Below the pieces are notes generated by a model. It worked only from the letters and a program-made list of their open reading frames with translations, did not search any database and was not told where the DNA came from. Source: Scytalidium lignicola (lineage: Eukaryota; Ascomycota; Leotiomycetes). Taken from it: DNA of 64,000 nucleotides. This document shows, piece by piece, positions 36,170 through 47,612 of this stretch (position 1 is the first letter of the stretch; every line of letters starts with the position of its first letter). The stretch is from positions 1-64,000 of the forward strand of contig NCSJ02000003.1 of the NCBI GenBank assembly GCA_002812745.2. The letters run 5' to 3'. The position numbers and the translations under genes are program-made.

Positions 36170-38934
36170 TCACTCTTCTTCGATCTCTCCTTCTTCACTA
36201 CCGGAATGCACTGCTGGTTCCTCCTTCGGAAGTGGAGGCGGAGTTCTAGTTCTTGGATGTCTATCAGGGAGTGGGGAACGCTCACGCGGTGTGATCTCTC
36301 TCCTCGATCTCTACAATTGGTTGTTAGCACTAGGCACTTAATGATTTGCAGTGCGAGACAGCTGCTTCGATTAAAAACAAACGCTCCGACTTCCAATATA
36401 TAAATCCATTGATACACTAATACCATGACTTCTGTGACTGCGAAACTTCCTAGCCGGAAATAAAACGGCAGCATCATATTGCAATATCTGGAAAGCTGAT
36501 TGACATAAAGAAAAAAAACGAACCTTTGAATCTCTGCGACTGCCGACGCTTTCCGCATCACTGTCAGCTCTCCGTCGTCTACTGATACTAGGCCGCTCAT
36601 CACCCCAAGGTAACTCATCAATACTCCCTCTGGGATCGCCTCGTCTGCGATACAATTTCTCCCTTTCGTCATCACGATCTCTCCTATCGCGATCATAATG
36701 ACCCATCGAGTCGTCTCGTCGACTTCTATGGGGCCTGTCAAGATCCCGGTCTCGATCTCGGCCACGATCTCGATCTCTGTCACGTTCACGGTCTCGCTCA
36801 AAACCTCTACGAGCTGGAGACAATAGGGTATCTGCAACGCTAGCTTTACGGTAATTCTTCTCGCGATCTGCGATAGCTTTTCTCCTATCTGCTTCGTATG
36901 CATCTGGTTCTGGACTACGGCTTGGCCTAGCATGACGTCCAGCGGGGCGATGTGATCTCTCACCTCTATCTCTGTCACGGTGTCCTGGTCGATCGACTGA
37001 TCTATCGCGCCGTTTCAGTCGATCTCTATCCTCTTCTTCCTTCTCCTTCAGGCGTCTTATGAACTTATCGAAGGCACTTCGCCGGAGTTCGTCTGATGGT
37101 AGAGCAATATATTCCTCGGAGTTTTCTATACGAGGACGAATTCTATCGTATGTGTCATCCAAACGTACTGGTGGGTCAAGATGCTTGATGAAGGAACGTA
37201 GGGCATCGACTGCTCTCCTTTGCTGCCGTTCAATTTGGTGCCTGTCATCTTCGGTCCGGCGAGATACTTTTTCATGTAGCTAAAAGAATTTAATAGGTAG
37301 TTATTAGAAACAACAATTTCACTTACCCGCTCGAAAATTAACAGTAACACATCTCGGTCAATGTTAGCAGTTCTTCGATCATTTTGCATCAATGAGAGAA
37401 ACTCCTCAGAAGTGGTCTTTAGTGTAACTTCAAACCGCTTATCCTGTGATGAAAATTAGTAAAGCATTATGAAAACAGTGACAATTCTCATACCGCCAGA
37501 ACATCCAAGACCTCGCTTCGAGTGCTCCGTAAAGCACGCTCTTCTTCTTCAACCATATCCCAAAACAAATCCAGAGGTGTAGATCCTGACTGACCAAGCA
37601 TAGCGGTGTATCTCTCATCCTCTACAATTAATGGATATATCTGGCTCCACTTCGTCCCTGCCTTAACCTTATTGCTAGACTTCAGTTCTTGTAATAACTC
37701 TAGGAATCGATCTCGGTTCTGCCGCTCACGTCTTGTTTTGCGGGATTTCTGAAGCTGTCGAGCATCATTAAATGTTTTCTCTAGTGATTTAATGTGGTTC
37801 TCAAATGCTGTCAAAATGTCGGACTTGCTAAGGATCTTGAACTTCTCATCCCCCTGGAATCTTTGATTTGATTGAATAGCACCTTGTGCTTCTGACCATC
37901 TCGTGTAAGGCTCAAGGTTGAGATTCTTCAGAATGTCGATCAATTCATCCATTGCAGCTTTTCGCGTTATCGCTTCTCTCTCAACATTAGCTCTCTTAAG
38001 CTCGATAATATAGTCCTCGAATAGCTGACGCCGCTCGTCATCATCATTGGCAGACCGGAATATGGTTTCTCCTTCGATTATTGGTCGAGCTGTCTTCCAA
38101 CGAGTATAGTGTTTGATTTCTGGATGGCTTCTTAGCATAGTCGCAAAATCAGTACGAAGTTTTGCAAGTCTCTCCTTTGCGCGCTCCTTTTCCTGAAGCC
38201 GAACTTCCACAGCGTACTTCTCAAAAGCCGCCTTTCGATCTTTAGGGTCCTTCAATGCTCGATATTGTGAGTCTTTGATAATTGAGCGCATGGTCTGCTC
38301 CCAAGTCCAATCTGGCGGCACATTGTGGCGGCGCAATAGCTTGAGAAAGGCTGCTTCTGCTTCTTCAAATGTGGGGTAGTCAGGGTCAGTATTGGCAGGA
38401 ACAAATACTTGAGTACGGTTTGAGCCGGCTTCATGTCCATAGCTAAGCTGTCGCGATTCTGCAACTGTCTCTCTCTCCCTTGGTTGATCGTATTGTGAAG
38501 TTGTGAATCCTCCAGCAACAAAGGTCGGCGCGCTGTAAGAGTTAGCTTTAGAAAAACTGACATCCATCGTCAAACTCACGGTGCAACTGGAGTTGGAGCA
38601 ACATGTTCCTTCGCGAGCGCTTCCTTATAAACATCTGGTATCTCCCAGGAACTTTGTTTCGTTTCTGTGTTATACCAGTATTTCCGACCACCTTCCGCAG
38701 TGTACTCCTTCCATGGCTGATTTGCAAGAGCGCGCTACACCTAAGATTAGCAATTTTGGTGCCGTGTGCAACCCAAGGGTTAATTTTTATTACCTCTGCT
38801 GGTGTCATCAACTCCTCAGGCTTTGTCCATTGAGTGGCTTTGGTGATCGTATTATAATAATACACACGGCCATCGGCATTTCGAGCCTCTTGCCACAATC
38901 CGGGTGGACCAACATTCCCGTTGGCACCGTTCAT
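36170..38934 (-). CDS. PRP40: U1 snRNP-associated pre-mRNA splicing factor Prp40
   Basis: Six exons: 38934-38794, 38734-38580, 38532-37494, 37443-37327, 37279-36524 and 36310-36170; phases agree, 782 residues. Two WW domains open the protein (LWQEARNADGRVYYYNTIT.. TQWTKPE and PWKEYTAEGGRKYWYNTETK.. SSWEIP), the second in exon 2. A run of FF domains follows (TFEEAEAAFLKLLRRHNV, then blocks such as RRQLFEDYI and LLQELKSSNKVKAGTKWSQI). The C-terminus is an Arg-Asp/Arg-Glu dipeptide-rich tail (RDRERDRDRDRGRDRDRD) not found in the shorter yeast protein (583 aa). Prp40 bridges U1 snRNP and the branch-point proteins BBP/Mud2 and contacts the polymerase II CTD. A 213-bp intron precedes the last exon, long for this window. 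Divergent from TRS65, 269 bp apart. Confidence 0.95.
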
Positions 38935-39203
38935 GATGAGATTTGAGAGACGAGGGAATGTTTACGTGCCGTACTTGTGTGAAGCTTGAACGTGGAAAGA
39001 AAGTTCATCAAAGCTGTTTACTAGCGTGGCAGGGGTACCGTAGAGCACAATGTCGCACGGACGCCGAAGTGATGGGCACGCAGGCTGGCTTTAAAAGCTA
39101 ATCCACCATAAATTAGTTCGGCGGAACAAACATTGAATAATGTGAGATTCATAGTTATGCTCTGACTTGCGAATTCACNTTTTTATACTAGAGCTTCACG
39201 AAA
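38935..39203. promoter_or_regulatory. Compact divergent promoter PRP40 / TRS65
   Basis: Only 269 bp separate the two start codons, so both genes must share this region. One undetermined base at 39179, in a T run 25 bp upstream of the TRS65 ATG. Confidence 0.7.
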
Positions 39204-41049
39204 ATGACTGAATCCGAAGAGGAGGCCAGGCCCCGCGGGAGCCTTGAATTTGCAGAAAGCGCCGTTTTGAGTACGATCGTTCCTCTTGCAAGCAATCTAA
39301 ATGTAGAAGAAGCCTTGAACAGCTTAGTAGAGCGGCTTGACGAAAGTCAAGATTCCTTACTTGCATCAATCCCACAAAGGCAAGCTCTCTTTTTCGGTAA
39401 GCCATCAATTCTAGAAGAGAAGCTCTGTGTTTCTTACTTATTGATAGATATCAGATGAAACGGTGAACGTATACGTTGTTTTGCAGACACCCTACTTCGA
39501 TGAGAGAACATTACGTTCATATCTTGGCCGGTTGATTATTACACTTGAGGCACAGGTTGTCAATGCACAACCAGAGAATACTGAAGGTCCTCCAAGCACG
39601 GAAACGATATACACTGGCTCAGCTCAAGACACAGAAGACCCTTTGATTATAGTTCAGGGTGTAGAAGAGAACAATGCTGAAGCCAAGGGAGGTCGCATAC
39701 TTGCAGTATGGAATATGTCTGCATTTCTCGTCCGGCCTCGACTTCGGCTTCAGAACCCATCGATTGTGTTTTCTGCTACAGCAAGCCTCAAGCCTGCTGA
39801 CCAGGTAGAGAATAGAATTATAAAAGAGGAGTACCTTCCGAATCAGACCCCATCGGGTATGAATTTATTAGAAGCTTTTGGTGAAGATCCTGCTTTAAAC
39901 GGAATTGTCCCACGGCTTTCTGCTCTTCGAGTTTCCAGAGTTACTCCCGCCACACAGTCAGCTATAGACATGATGCGACCTCTGAAGAACATCTCACGCC
40001 AGTCGATAAAAGTTTATCCAGCAATCAATGCCAGAGTGCGTTATTCTCGACCAAACTCGATACCATCCAACTTATCCGTCATGGCTCTGTTAGACATTGA
40101 CATAACCCAATTCGCAAACTGCGAAGTCATCCTCTCGGAAGTCAAGATAACGATGTCCGGAGGGAAAGTTGAAAGCCTGGATAGTGTAGGGGAACTGCCA
40201 TTACCTATGACCTGTCTGCCTCAAGACGACATCACATTTCTCTACTTAGCAACACCAGACGACATGGACATTACGAATAAGTCTCCGATCCGACGCATTG
40301 ACATCTCCATAAAAGCACAAGTAAACATAATACCAGGTGACTGCCAGCCCAAAATATCGATGCAATGGACCACATCCCTAGACTTCACACCACCAGTCAA
40401 CCCAGGCTACGGGACTCCAACCCAACCAATCAAACGTGCCCATCGCCCATCCCAGCTCTCAATAACATCCCCCCTCGAGCCAACACCAAGCGTTTCCTCC
40501 CTTGCAGTCACCCGCCCCGATTCTCTCCCATCAATAGAATTTACCACCCGTCAGGAGCGACTATCTTCAGTTGATTTTGGCGTCACAATGAGCTTCACAG
40601 CTCCTCCACCAAACACGCTTCTCTATCCAGGTGTACCCTTCGTCTGGTCCATCTTTGTAGTGAATCGCTCAGACCGTCCCCGAAAACTCGCCATCTTCGC
40701 AATACCCAAGCGACGACGAACAGAAGCCCGAGTGACGCGGCCACCATCCACAGGCAGCCACCACCGGAAGCACCACGACATTGCAGACGCCGTAGTTGAC
40801 GATAACATCGTCCACGCGATGCAGCGCAGCGCGGCTATGGATACGACGGATGTTGTGTGTTTGAGTACGGACACGAGAATTGGTCCGTTGGCGCCTTCGG
40901 CGTGCTACGAGGTGGAATTGAGATTCATAGCAACGAAGGTTGGGATTTTAACTTTAGAGGCTATAAGAGTTGTGGATCTGGGAACGCAGGAGCATCTGGA
41001 CATTAAAGATTTGCCGATTATTGTTATTTCTCCGCCGGCTATTAAGTAG
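39204..41049 (+). CDS. TRS65: TRAPPII trafficking complex subunit Trs65
   Basis: Two exons, 39204-39396 and 39455-41049, 595 residues. The acceptor is the CAG at 39452-39454; an earlier TAG at about 39446 would put TGA in frame. The body matches the fungal Trs65 family: NVYVVLQTPYFDERTLRSYL, RILAVWNMSAFLVRPRLRLQ, PSIVFSATASLKPADQ, LPLPMTCLPQDDITFLYLATPDDMDI and a C-terminal beta-rich region (FTAPPPNTLLYPGVPFVWSI ... VRVVDLGTQEHLDI-like end). Trs65 (Kre11) helps dimerise TRAPPII, the GEF complex for Ypt31/32 at the trans-Golgi, and its loss affects cell-wall glucan in yeast. The protein is beta-sandwich-like without catalytic motifs. Assignment rests on recognising the family pattern. Confidence 0.88.
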
Positions 41050-41718
41050 TAGTGGTGGTGGTGGTGTATATATATGTGTGTGTATCTTTATGAAATCTAT
41101 GTGCCTCGTAGAACTAGAGAAGAAGAAAAATATACCAATCCTTATTTTTAATATGGAATGCAAATTTCCAACCATTTCTTGGTGCTCAATTATACCTGCT
41201 TATCATGAACCCCCTATTGCCTACAACTTTGCAATCTGATATTTACAAGAGAGAAAACAGAACAAGTGTGATGATGCTTCCATGAGCTAGAGTTAAATCT
41301 CTTTATTTTTTCATGTGTGATATTGATTACATAGATACATTAGCTAAAAGATAAGAGACAAAAGAGAAAAATAATATGACAATAGAGTTTATGTTTTTGA
41401 CCAGNTTTTTCNTTTTTAATTTTCCCAGCCAAACGATAGCAAAAAGTACCTGTAAAAAAAAGAAAAGCAAGAAAATTCAGGTAGGTCTTTACCAGTACAG
41501 GGATGCCCCGCCCATATCCAAAAGAGATCCCCAAGTTATGTCTAAATAATACACATATTTACATGATGAAATAAAAATAAAAGAAAGGTATGGAAATGGG
41601 TATCAAAGAAGCAAGGCTAGAAGCCCACAATACGCCTGCTCATGACACATACATTCGTATTCATAAGGGGAATAGGAAACAATATTTTGTGTTATCCAAA
41701 AAATAGAAAAGGAAAGAA
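41050..41718. other. Convergent intergenic, TRS65 / 41719 gene
   Basis: 670 bp, AT-rich, starting with a GTG/TATATG/TGTG simple-sequence stretch right after the TRS65 stop. Two Ns (41405, 41412) beside T runs. Presumably two terminators; no gene seen. Confidence 0.6.
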
Positions 41719-44429
41719 TTATGGCATCGCACCTTCATGACCTTCAAGTACCTGCCTTGCAGCATCTAGTCTTCTTCTCCAGGCCCGACCTTCCGTGCTT
41801 GCACGTCCAGCATCCTGCAAACCTAACACACATTTACCCAGACTAGCAACGATACGCTCAACGAGGATCTGATCTTCTTTCGCTAACATAGACACGGGTG
41901 AAGGCTCGCGGTCTTCACTAGCAAACAGTTTTCCCGCAACCATAGGGTCACTTCGGAAGTCGCCATTCAAGCCACCGCCTCCCTTCAAGTTTCCTTGGGA
42001 TTTGGCCTTGTTGACGAGAGGGAAGCTACGCGTCGTTCCAGAAGATCCAAAGGAATCAATAGAAGCCATAGAGGGTCGATGCATTCGGGTACTATTCCAA
42101 TCTCCTGGGGGAGCGCTAGCCCGGCCTGATACACCGCTGCCGTGGATTAGGGGGTCGAATACGGCTTGTTTCGGGGTCAAAGACGCACTCGAGCGACGAC
42201 TAACAGCATTTGCTACCACGTTTTGTACAGCATAGTTTTCACGTTCCACATCATGCCCAATTGCAGATGCACGACCTTCAGTAGCAGTCGCGAAAGTAGC
42301 CAAGGTTGAAATCGACTCCTTACTGCCTCCACGAACATGGCCACGAGCCGTCCTTTCATCGCCGTTTTCATCCTTGGGCTTTGTATACGCTACTGGGCCA
42401 CGTGCTGTTTCAACCGACGTATCCGAACTATAGCTTCCAACGCTGTCTCTCCGCCTAAACGTTTGCTGACTTATGGTACCCATTGCACTGTGCAAAAAGA
42501 AATGTTCATAATCAAATGCATCTTCTCGGTCCTCATGAGATATCTGTTCTTGGATGGCATCATGATAGGTCGAATCACCACTTTCACTTTCGTAGCCATC
42601 CTCTTCTTCTCCATTAACGCTCTCTTCGTTGTATTCTGTCCCTGCATCACCTCCCACCTCTCTAGGCTCCTGCTCTGCAGCCGTATCATAAGTTCCTTGG
42701 TGATTTACGACATCTTCAGTAGGAGTGTTATGCTCTCCATTCACTTGACGAGAATTTGTGCTTTCTACTGGTTGGTTCTCATGCACATCTTCGTACACGC
42801 TTCCAGCGTCAGAACCACCATATCGAGGAATGTGCTTAGGTCCATCCGCATTCCTAGTATGTTCTTCAACATCCTTAGGCTCCTCAGGTTGCCTCTGGTT
42901 TGGATCTTCACCACTCCACGCGGGCTGTTCAACACCAGCATCCGCACTCGAATCTCCGTTAGCGTAGCTTGGAGCTTCGGTATGCCAGTGCTCAGCTACC
43001 GTGAAGGGACTGGGGGTTCTCAGACTCTGCATACTGCGTCGTCTCATGCTATCATCCCTAGCCTTATCCCGTAACACGGAGAGTCTACCTTTGAGGTCTT
43101 GCATTTGGTTCTGAAGATCCCTCATTTGTAAGGAGGAAGATGACCTCGATGTATCACGATACTCACTGGCCGGGCTCAAATACCCATCTTCATAACCGGA
43201 CCTACTGCTTGCTCCAGTCCGATCGAACTCCTGGACAAGATCATCTTCGCTTAGGGGTTCCAAGGGTACCAGTCGAGGAGGCGATGGCTTGGTGGAAGGA
43301 GAGACTACTGAAGACGCACGAATGTTCTCTAAACTCTTTGATACATCCTGCTTGATATTATTGCCACTGCTCCCCAGATATCCAGCGGCACTTGCAGAAC
43401 GAACATATGGCGTAGCCTGTACATCTGTTGGGATTGCATTTTCGCTATGAACCCTAGAATGACCAGAAGCTGATTTAGGAGACGAAGGTGTGGTATGCTG
43501 CAGGTTATTGGCGGAAGAAACGTCAGGTTGGGGGCTAATTCGCGAATCGGGTTGCGGAGGGGAAGGGGTGGTTCGCGATAATGGACTGCTGCTGTGAATC
43601 GAACTCATTGACGGAGACGGTATTGTATATAAAGAGCTTCGGGCACGGCTTAAGTTACCCTCCATATTCTAAAGGCTGCTGTATTAGTATGACGGTTATA
43701 AATGACCCTCGAGATCTTTTCCACACTTACGTTCAGTCTACGCTTCGCGTTCAGTAAGATCTGCTCCGCCCTCCGACTCAAGGCCACACTCGATTCTCCA
43801 TCATCTTCCCTGGTGTTCCGTTGGTGGTTCGATAGCCTCTCCGTTTCGGACGCCACGATTTGCTCGCTGTAAGAGTCCGCCACACTCTCCTCGTCGTCGC
43901 CCTGAAAGACACTATCATCGACACTTACTCCGTCATCGAAATCTGCAAACACATCTGGGTTGGGAGCCGATGTGACCGTGCTGGTCGACTCAATTGACAT
44001 CTTTCTCTCGTGCTCCCTCGGCCTCTGTCTCTTCGCAATGCCCTTCGCCGTGGGGCCTGAACTATCTCGCAGATGTGATACCTGGGCCCTCATCGCTCTT
44101 CTCTCGGCGGGTTTGGGCAGCCTGCTAACCGTGCTCTCCGTCTCTGTCACTTCTCCAATATCTGACAGCATGGTGCCATTGCCGTATATAATGGGAGTCA
44201 TGGGCGTAACAGGTCCAATCTGGCCAGTTCCAAGTGAGTAAGACATGTCTTGGGTCATGGCTCCATTCCAGCCCGCGGATGTCGACTCCAGGCTCAACTG
44301 AGGAGGGGAGTCGGGAGGGGAATCGTAGCCATCGTACGGGAGGATCATGTCTGGGTTGGTGAGAGTTGGGGAGGCAGGCAGCGAAGGATATGCCATGGTG
44401 GTTGCCGTATTCATTGTTTGAATATGCAT
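41719..44429 (-). CDS. Large disordered fungal protein of unknown function
   Basis: Two exons, 44429-43731 and 43668-41719 (62-bp intron ending TTTAG; nearer CAG acceptors would leave a stop in frame), 882 residues. The sequence is mostly Ser/Pro/Glu-rich and probably disordered. One short predicted coiled coil (LQMRDLQNQMQDLKGRLSVL, then DKARDDSMRRRSMQSLR) lies near the middle, an acidic stretch (VNGEEEDGYESES) follows, and an ordered-looking C-terminus ends DQILVERIVASLGKCVLGL. The N-terminal half has ERKMSIES and RRAEQILLNAKRRLN blocks that look conserved. I recall similar architecture in uncharacterised filamentous-fungal proteins but cannot name a domain. Several in-frame ATGs precede MAYPSL; I use the first. 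Divergent from the acetyltransferase gene over 2.1 kb. Confidence 0.85.
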
Positions 44430-44633
44430 CGTGCCGCGCACACACACGCACCCGTATACACTGGAGAAGGAAGGTGCAGCAATTAAAAAGCAATTGCTCC
44501 CAAGTCACCGGCGCCTAGTCCAATGCACTCTGAATCGTGGAACGGATGCGGTTCTTTGTGTCGGTGGGACGAAATTTTTAGATCCTGGACGTCAAGGAGC
44601 GAGCGAGAAATGAGGCAAGCGCGATTCCCATCC

Positions 44634-44649
44634 GAGAGAGAGAGAGAGA
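44634..44649. repeat. (GA)n dinucleotide run
   Basis: Eight GA units, about 205 bp upstream of the minus-strand start at 44429. Further GA-rich bases follow. Likely promoter or leader sequence of that gene. Confidence 0.85.
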
Positions 44650-45910
44650 TTAGATAGAGAGAAAATGATGGATTGGCAAGGGGAGGAGGTGAGACGAGTA
44701 TCAGAAAGGCGCTGAACGAGTGCGGCTGGGATTAATTATTGGCGGTTGAATTGAATTAATGCATATCGGAAAAGACAGTAGGTTACGAGGTTGCTTGTTG
44801 CAGAGGATGAAGAAGAAGCGCAGTTGCAAGATTTCGGAATTGCAAAATATTTCGGGAGGTTACAGGTTGTGCCTAGGAAGGGAAAAAACACAAAACACAC
44901 GGTCGTAGCAATAATAATGCGCGTGGAGAGGATTTGGACGATGATCAAGCAGGGGACCAAAGACGATCACTCATCGCTGTGTCGTATCCGCTCCGCGACT
45001 CTTTTTCCCTTCTCTCCCACACCGTCTCAAAATTGGATCAGCCATCCGGTACCTGGATTGCTTCGACAATTACTGCGACAGGTAGGTACCTGGCGTGTGC
45101 CTTATGCGCTGGGGAATGCAGCCTCCGCGGGAAGGGCCAAGAGCAAATGCGCCGCGCCCGTGATTGGCTGGATGCTGCTGGGGGGGAATTCCATTTGACC
45201 ATCATTAGGGATCATTAGAGGGATCATTAGCACCACTTCTCCTCCGCCAGCAACAAACTGCCAAGAGCAACGGCCGGGCCCAATCAGAGGACGAGTCACA
45301 CAGATGTGTACTGTACTGGTACATACAAGACTACAAGTATTAGAACCTCGCATTCATTCATTCATCTATCAATCCACCCATTCACAACATCAGAATCTAG
45401 TTCAGAACTGGCCAAACATCCCCAAGTTATTCTAACTACTAGTAGTACAGTACTTGCTCTCACTGGATGCTGTAATTGACCGGTTCTCGAGGTCCGACAG
45501 GCGTGGTCCTTGTTTGACTCTCCTCGTGTAATATTACCTGCGTTATATTACAGTAAAGTTATGACTTGCAATTACGGAGCCGACTTCCTTATTCCTTAAT
45601 TAGTACCGTACGTGTATGGTCCTGTACTCATGGTACGGAGTGTTGTTGGACCGGTACTACACATTCAACGTCGAAAGTACCAAGTGGGCCAGCTTCAGGG
45701 GCGGAAATAGGGGGTTGGAGGTCGCTTACCATATCAAGCCCAGCGGCGGATATTTAACTCGTTGCTCGCTCTTTCCTTTGACGGTTTGACCACAAAATTC
45801 GTCTCGTTGAGTCTAGTTCACCACTGGTCCGTAGAGCTAATCGCTCGCCCTTGCTGCTTGTCTAGATTGTCTAGATCCCGTCTAGTGTCTAGCTGCATCG
45901 CAACAAGAAG

Positions 45911-45931
45911 CAATCAATCAATCAATCAATC
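45911..45931. repeat. (CAAT)5 tetranucleotide microsatellite
   Basis: Five CAAT units plus one base in the 2.1-kb divergent intergenic region. Confidence 0.9.
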
Positions 45932-46027
45932 TGTCAAATACGCAGAATACGCAACAAGTAAGGCAGCAACAAAGCCGAGGCTTCTGCAACTTCTTCTGCA
46001 AAAGGCAGGTAGAAGATGGAATGTAGA

Positions 46028-46055
46028 ATTCCAAATTCCACATTCCACATTCCAC
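46028..46055. repeat. Four tandem 7-bp ATTCCA(C/A) units
   Basis: ATTCCAA followed by three perfect ATTCCAC copies. Two CATTCC hexamers lie inside it (46041-46046, 46048-46053), and the reverse complement GGAATG lies just upstream (46018-46023). CATTCY is the published core of TEA/ATTS-domain regulators (AbaA, Tec1), so a binding array is possible; simple slippage is the plain alternative. Confidence 0.85.
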
Positions 46056-46474
46056 AACGCTACACCTTTGATAATCCCCCAATTGCTGCCAGAACCCAAT
46101 AACGACTTCCAAAGAGGATTCCTTCTCCCACCTTCAAATGTCAGATCTGACTCGGAATCCCCGCGGCAGCACGTGGATTCGATCCCACCCTTCGCTGCTA
46201 GCCAACCTGGACGAGTTTATTTTCTGGATCTGCAGCAACTAATTACCCCGTCCACGTCGTCCTAATCCTCCGTTTCCCGCTGCAACACGTAATTACCATG
46301 ACTCACTGCCGAACGAATGTGGGAATAAAAACTGTGACTCCTTCGATATATCTATCAATGTCGTGTATTATCAGCCTTTGGCACCTATAAAACTCTACTG
46401 GACCTCTCTTCATGAGACTGTCTCCTGCTATATGACATAAGAGAAACCATTAAGAACGGCTACACCTTTTTCCC

Positions 46475-46484
46475 TTTTATAAAA
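46475..46484 (+). promoter_or_regulatory. TATA-like box upstream of the GNAT gene
   Basis: TTTTATAAAA 58 bp before the ATG at 46542. A second CTATAAAA lies about 155 bp before the ATG and fits a TATA position better if the leader is about 100 nt. The transcription start is unknown. Confidence 0.35.
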
Positions 46485-46541
46485 GAAGTCATTATCAATT
46501 TTAAATATAAGCAAAAAAAAATAACATAACGACCCGCAACC

Positions 46542-47464
46542 ATGTCAACCCCAGCCTTCACCCTCTCCCCCTGCACCCCCGAAGACGTAGACTCAATGAT
46601 CTCCGTCTACCAATCCGCCTTCGCAAGCAACTACTTTGACGCCCTCACCTTCCCCCCAACCCACACCATCCAAGCATCCAAAACCGCCTGGATGCGCAAA
46701 CGCTTCCTCAAGTACTTCTCCCAGCCCGAGATCCACACCTTCAAGATCGCCGAGACCAGCACGGGGAAACTCGTCGCCTGGTCTCGATGGGCGTTTCCTC
46801 ACGTGCTCTCCGAAGCGGAGAAGGAAGAGCGGAAGCGGGAGAAGGAGGAGAATGCTAAGATGACGTCGAGTGAGAGGTGGCCTGAAGGCGCGAATTATGA
46901 GGCTTGCGAGTTGAAGTTTGGAGGACATGAGTACTACCGGAAGAAGTACGTCGATGGGGAGAATATGTACCGTATGNTTTTTTGTGTTTTCCTTTTCCTT
47001 CTCTTTTTTGCATTTATTCCTCTTGGTTGAATAGCATGANTTTTACTTTTTTTTCCCCCAAATATTATATATGTATTTTACTCTTTTTCATTTTCTTAAC
47101 AGGGGAAGTTTTCATTGTTCGAAGTTCTAGCNTTTTTTGTTGTGATGATAAAACAAATTTTGTCTGATTTTTTTTTTTTTCACTGACATAATTATCGAAA
47201 CCCCCAACAGTCGTTCATTTCCTTGCCACAGATCCTGCTTATCATCGTAAGGGACTGGGTACTATGTTACTCAAGCATGGCCTCGATCTTGCCGATGCTG
47301 AAGGGAGAAAAGCATATATTGAAGCCACCGATGCTGGGCATCCGCTTTATCTCAAGCTCGGTTGGAAGGATGTTGATAAACAAGTCGTAGACGGGACTAA
47401 GCTTGGTGGTGACAAGCCTGGGGTGAATTATATTATGCTGAGAGATCCTCAGCCTATTAATTAA
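46542..47464 (+). CDS. GNAT-family N-acetyltransferase
   Basis: Two exons, 46542-46971 and 47211-47464, 227 residues. The 239-bp intron (GTATGN..CAACAG) is T-rich and holds three undetermined bases. The N-terminal half has the acceptor-side elements (TPEDVDSMISVYQSAF, KLVAWSRWAFP). Exon 2 opens with the acetyl-CoA motif A: VHFLATDPAYHRKGLGTMLL, containing the R/Q-x-x-G-x-G/A signature as RKGLGT, followed by AYIEATDAGHPLYLKLGW (motif B). This is the common small fungal GNAT type whose substrates are mostly unknown; no substrate can be inferred. A Lys/Glu-rich insert (EKEERKREKEENAK) sits between the halves. The 3' end faces POL4 only 148 bp away. Confidence 0.9.
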
Positions 47465-47612
47465 TGTTTTTTAGAGGGCTATCATCGGGAAGCACTGTAT
47501 ATACAAGAGGTTATCCCAAACGAATTGCTTTTATGAATAAAATCCAAACCCCACTAGCATATACCATCAATGGAATTGTTTCCTCCCGTTCCTTCTTAAT
47601 GTGAGTACTACG

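Larger units (their letters stand above)
44430..46541. promoter_or_regulatory. 2.1-kb divergent intergenic region with simple repeats and GTAC/CATTCC motifs
   Basis: No credible gene; a 167-codon plus frame at 45762-46265 lacks an ATG start and runs through an AATC microsatellite. The region holds (GA)n at 44634-44649, GTAC-rich patches at 45305-45325, 45440-45450 and 45598-45660, (CAAT)5 at 45911-45931, a heptanucleotide ATTCCAC repeat at 46028-46055 and TATA-like boxes near the acetyltransferase start. It must carry the promoters of both flanking genes. Confidence 0.55.

Noticed and set aside
45762..46265. 167-codon plus frame in the divergent intergenic region
   Set aside because: Starts at a non-ATG codon, passes through the CAAT microsatellite and the heptad repeat, no domain.
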